Part shown: positions 62,301 to 64,000 of the stretch, piece by piece
Layout: each line of letters begins with the position of its first letter
Numbering within the stretch: the stretch's first letter is position 1
Origin: Gymnogyps californianus
Lineage: Eukaryota; Chordata; Aves; Accipitriformes; Cathartidae
DNA length: 64,000 nt
Assembly (NCBI RefSeq): GCF_018139145.2
Contig: NC_059479.1
Span: 5,022,001-5,086,000, forward strand
Direction: 5' to 3'
Notes under the pieces: generated by a model
What the model was told of the DNA's origin: nothing
Database searches by the model: none
The model's input: only the letters and a program-made list of their open reading frames with translations
Program-made: the position numbers and the translations under genes

Positions 62301-64000
62301 CTTTATAAACAACTTTCCAGGAAATTACCTTTCATGATTGAATTACCCAAAATAATTTTGATACTTAATGTGGAAGTTCTTCATGTTTATTTGTGTTGCT
62401 ACAATGACCAACAACATATTTTAAGAGCCTCTCTCTAGACTATCAGTTACTTACTTGTCAAAGGTTACCAATTTCTCTGCTTCTGCCTTTGTTTTGATGT
62501 TAACTGTGCATTTCCCATTGGCCACATGTACATCTGGCTTTAGATTTTGTTTAAGGTTTGACCTTTTTGGCAAGTTCTGTACTTACTAATGAAACAGTCA
62601 AAAGCAAAGTGAAATATGTCTTTCCAGAGATAATCTGGCTGTGGTGCAAGGCCCATTTATGGAGTCCTCAGTGTATTTTTCATGTCTTTTGTTCTGCTGA
62701 AATAACTGGATCAAATAATAAAATGATGACAGGAACATGCGGCATCAAAATCCAGGTACAGCGTGTTTTACCACTGGGGGACAAAGTCTTGATATTCAGT
62801 TTTGCTTTCAGCAATCTTAGCAAAGCCTACTGCTTGATAAAGTAAGTACTGTGACACCATTTTCAAAGTCAGGCACTGGCATAAGTGTCTCAACTTTAAC
62901 AGTTCACAATGAAATCAGAAGTCTCTCTTTTTGGAGCAAATCCATGACAGACTTAAGAATTCTCCAATGCAGCTAGCATTAAAAAAAATGTTGATAGCAG
63001 TAAAAGAAGGCCCGACAATATCGTTATACTGGGAAACGGATGTAAGATGTGTCAAGCTATATTTTTATAATTGCATGTATGATACACTGGAGTAAATTCA
63101 ATATGTGCAATTTGAATGCTTGGCTATATGAAGCGCTAGTGACTGTGCAGTGACTACTGTTGTGGAGTAATTAAACAATGAATGTATTCTATATACTAAA
63201 TCAATTTGCTTTTTCTTGTTTTCCCTCTTTAGCTGTCTTTCTTACAGGGTGACAAGTAAGTGGTGTGTGTGCACACGTACGAGTTCCATGGTTTTCAGTG
63301 TTACTTGTAAGAATCTCTGTGCATGGGGTTCTTTTTTTGTTCTGCTTTTTATTTTCCTTTGCTTTGCTGGGGTAATTGGACCAAAACCAATGCTAAAACA
63401 AGAATGCTGCACCAGTGCTCATAGAGGTAAAAAGTCATGGTCGTCATGTCATATAAATAAAATGTAAACAACTTCCTGGAATTACTTCTTCTATACTGGA
63501 CTTTCTTGCAACAAAATGTTGTAGTTAGGGTTGCTTTGATGACAAAGTGTTCAATAGTAACTTGCATTTTCTGTTGAAAGGCTAATAAACCTTTATGTCT
63601 CATGTTTCCGTGTTCCCATATGGCATACTGAAAATTCTACTCATACATCTGGAAGAACGTAAGTCAAACATCTCTAACACCCACATTTCAACACAAATAG
63701 AATGTGAGCAAAGAAAAGTTACACTGTCAGCACTGAATGACTGAAATGGTCAAAATGCAAGAAAAACAAAGCCAAAATAATATAGCCAAAGAAATCAGTG
63801 AGGGGAAAACTTCAACAGTTCACCAAGCTATTTTTCAGACACTTGAAAGCCTCATGGAACTAAGCAGAAGAAAAAGACTGGAGGGTGTGGGGGTGGTGTG
63901 AAGCCACCAACAAATTAGAAATCAGAAAACAACTGGTCTTTACTGAAGACAACACTTTTGGTCCCATTTCTGCTCTATAGTTTGAAAAAGATCCTTCAGG
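59314..64000. other. AT-rich non-coding sequence
   Basis: No gene or known repeat is recognised across the last 4.7 kb. Small structures seen: a 13-bp direct repeat GTCACTGGAGAAA at 60382-60394 and 60396-60408; alternating GT/GC tracts at about 61333-61350 and about 63260-63285; and a G-rich patch at about 63881-63900. Frames of 60-104 codons have no recognisable domain. Confidence 0.5.

Noticed and set aside
1..64000. tRNA, snRNA, 5S, Y RNA, 7SK and CRISPR-like arrays
   Set aside because: Looked for by recalled consensus motifs; none was seen. A covariance-model scan was not possible here.

Overview
The window looks like bird nuclear DNA from a gene-poor, AT-rich region: an intergenic desert or the inside of a very large intron. 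The bird call rests on the repeats. There are several CR1 LINE pieces, including one with the diagnostic double ATTCTATG 3' tail, and two copies of a roughly 590-600 bp LTR family of a kind I know from avian genomes. No bacterial-style operons, rRNA, tRNA, spliceosomal RNA or CRISPR were seen. No protein-coding gene could be assigned with confidence. The longest open frames (about 120-140 codons) are about the length expected by chance in 64 kb of roughly 37% GC DNA (my estimate, about 130 codons), and most overlap equally long frames on the other strand.

Layout. 1-23.5 kb: mostly unique AT-rich sequence. It has a GC-richer block at 0.6-0.93 kb followed by an exon-like 104-codon frame (981-1295), a 16-G run, a perfect 18-bp palindrome at 11.24 kb and a possible very old SINE at 17.3 kb. 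23.55-24.16 kb: solo LTR on the + strand with TATA box, poly(A) signal and 5-bp target duplication. 27.0-27.8 kb: two sense CR1 fragments around an AAC/AAT microsatellite. 31.04-31.28 kb: a 5'-truncated antisense CR1, probably the youngest repeat here. 36.49-36.54 kb: a strong hairpin. 40.14-40.74 kb: second solo LTR of the same family on the - strand. 43.9-44.25 kb: GC-richer block with open frames on the - strand. 48.1-49.24 kb: a long, heavily decayed CR1 copy resembling the ancient CR1 lineage abundant in turtles and crocodilians. 56.2 kb and 58.0 kb: two more CR1 remnants. 59.1-59.3 kb: a GC-richer block. The rest is AT-rich sequence in which I recognise nothing.

How the parts relate. 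There is no pathway or operon to reconstruct. The window records repeated retrotransposition over a long time: ancient CR1 copies, later avian CR1 insertions, then retroviral LTRs reduced to solo copies by recombination. I found no convincing undescribed system. The best leads are the exon-like block near the left end, the palindromes and hairpins as candidate regulatory or RNA elements, and the opposed LTR pair as a possible inversion substrate.
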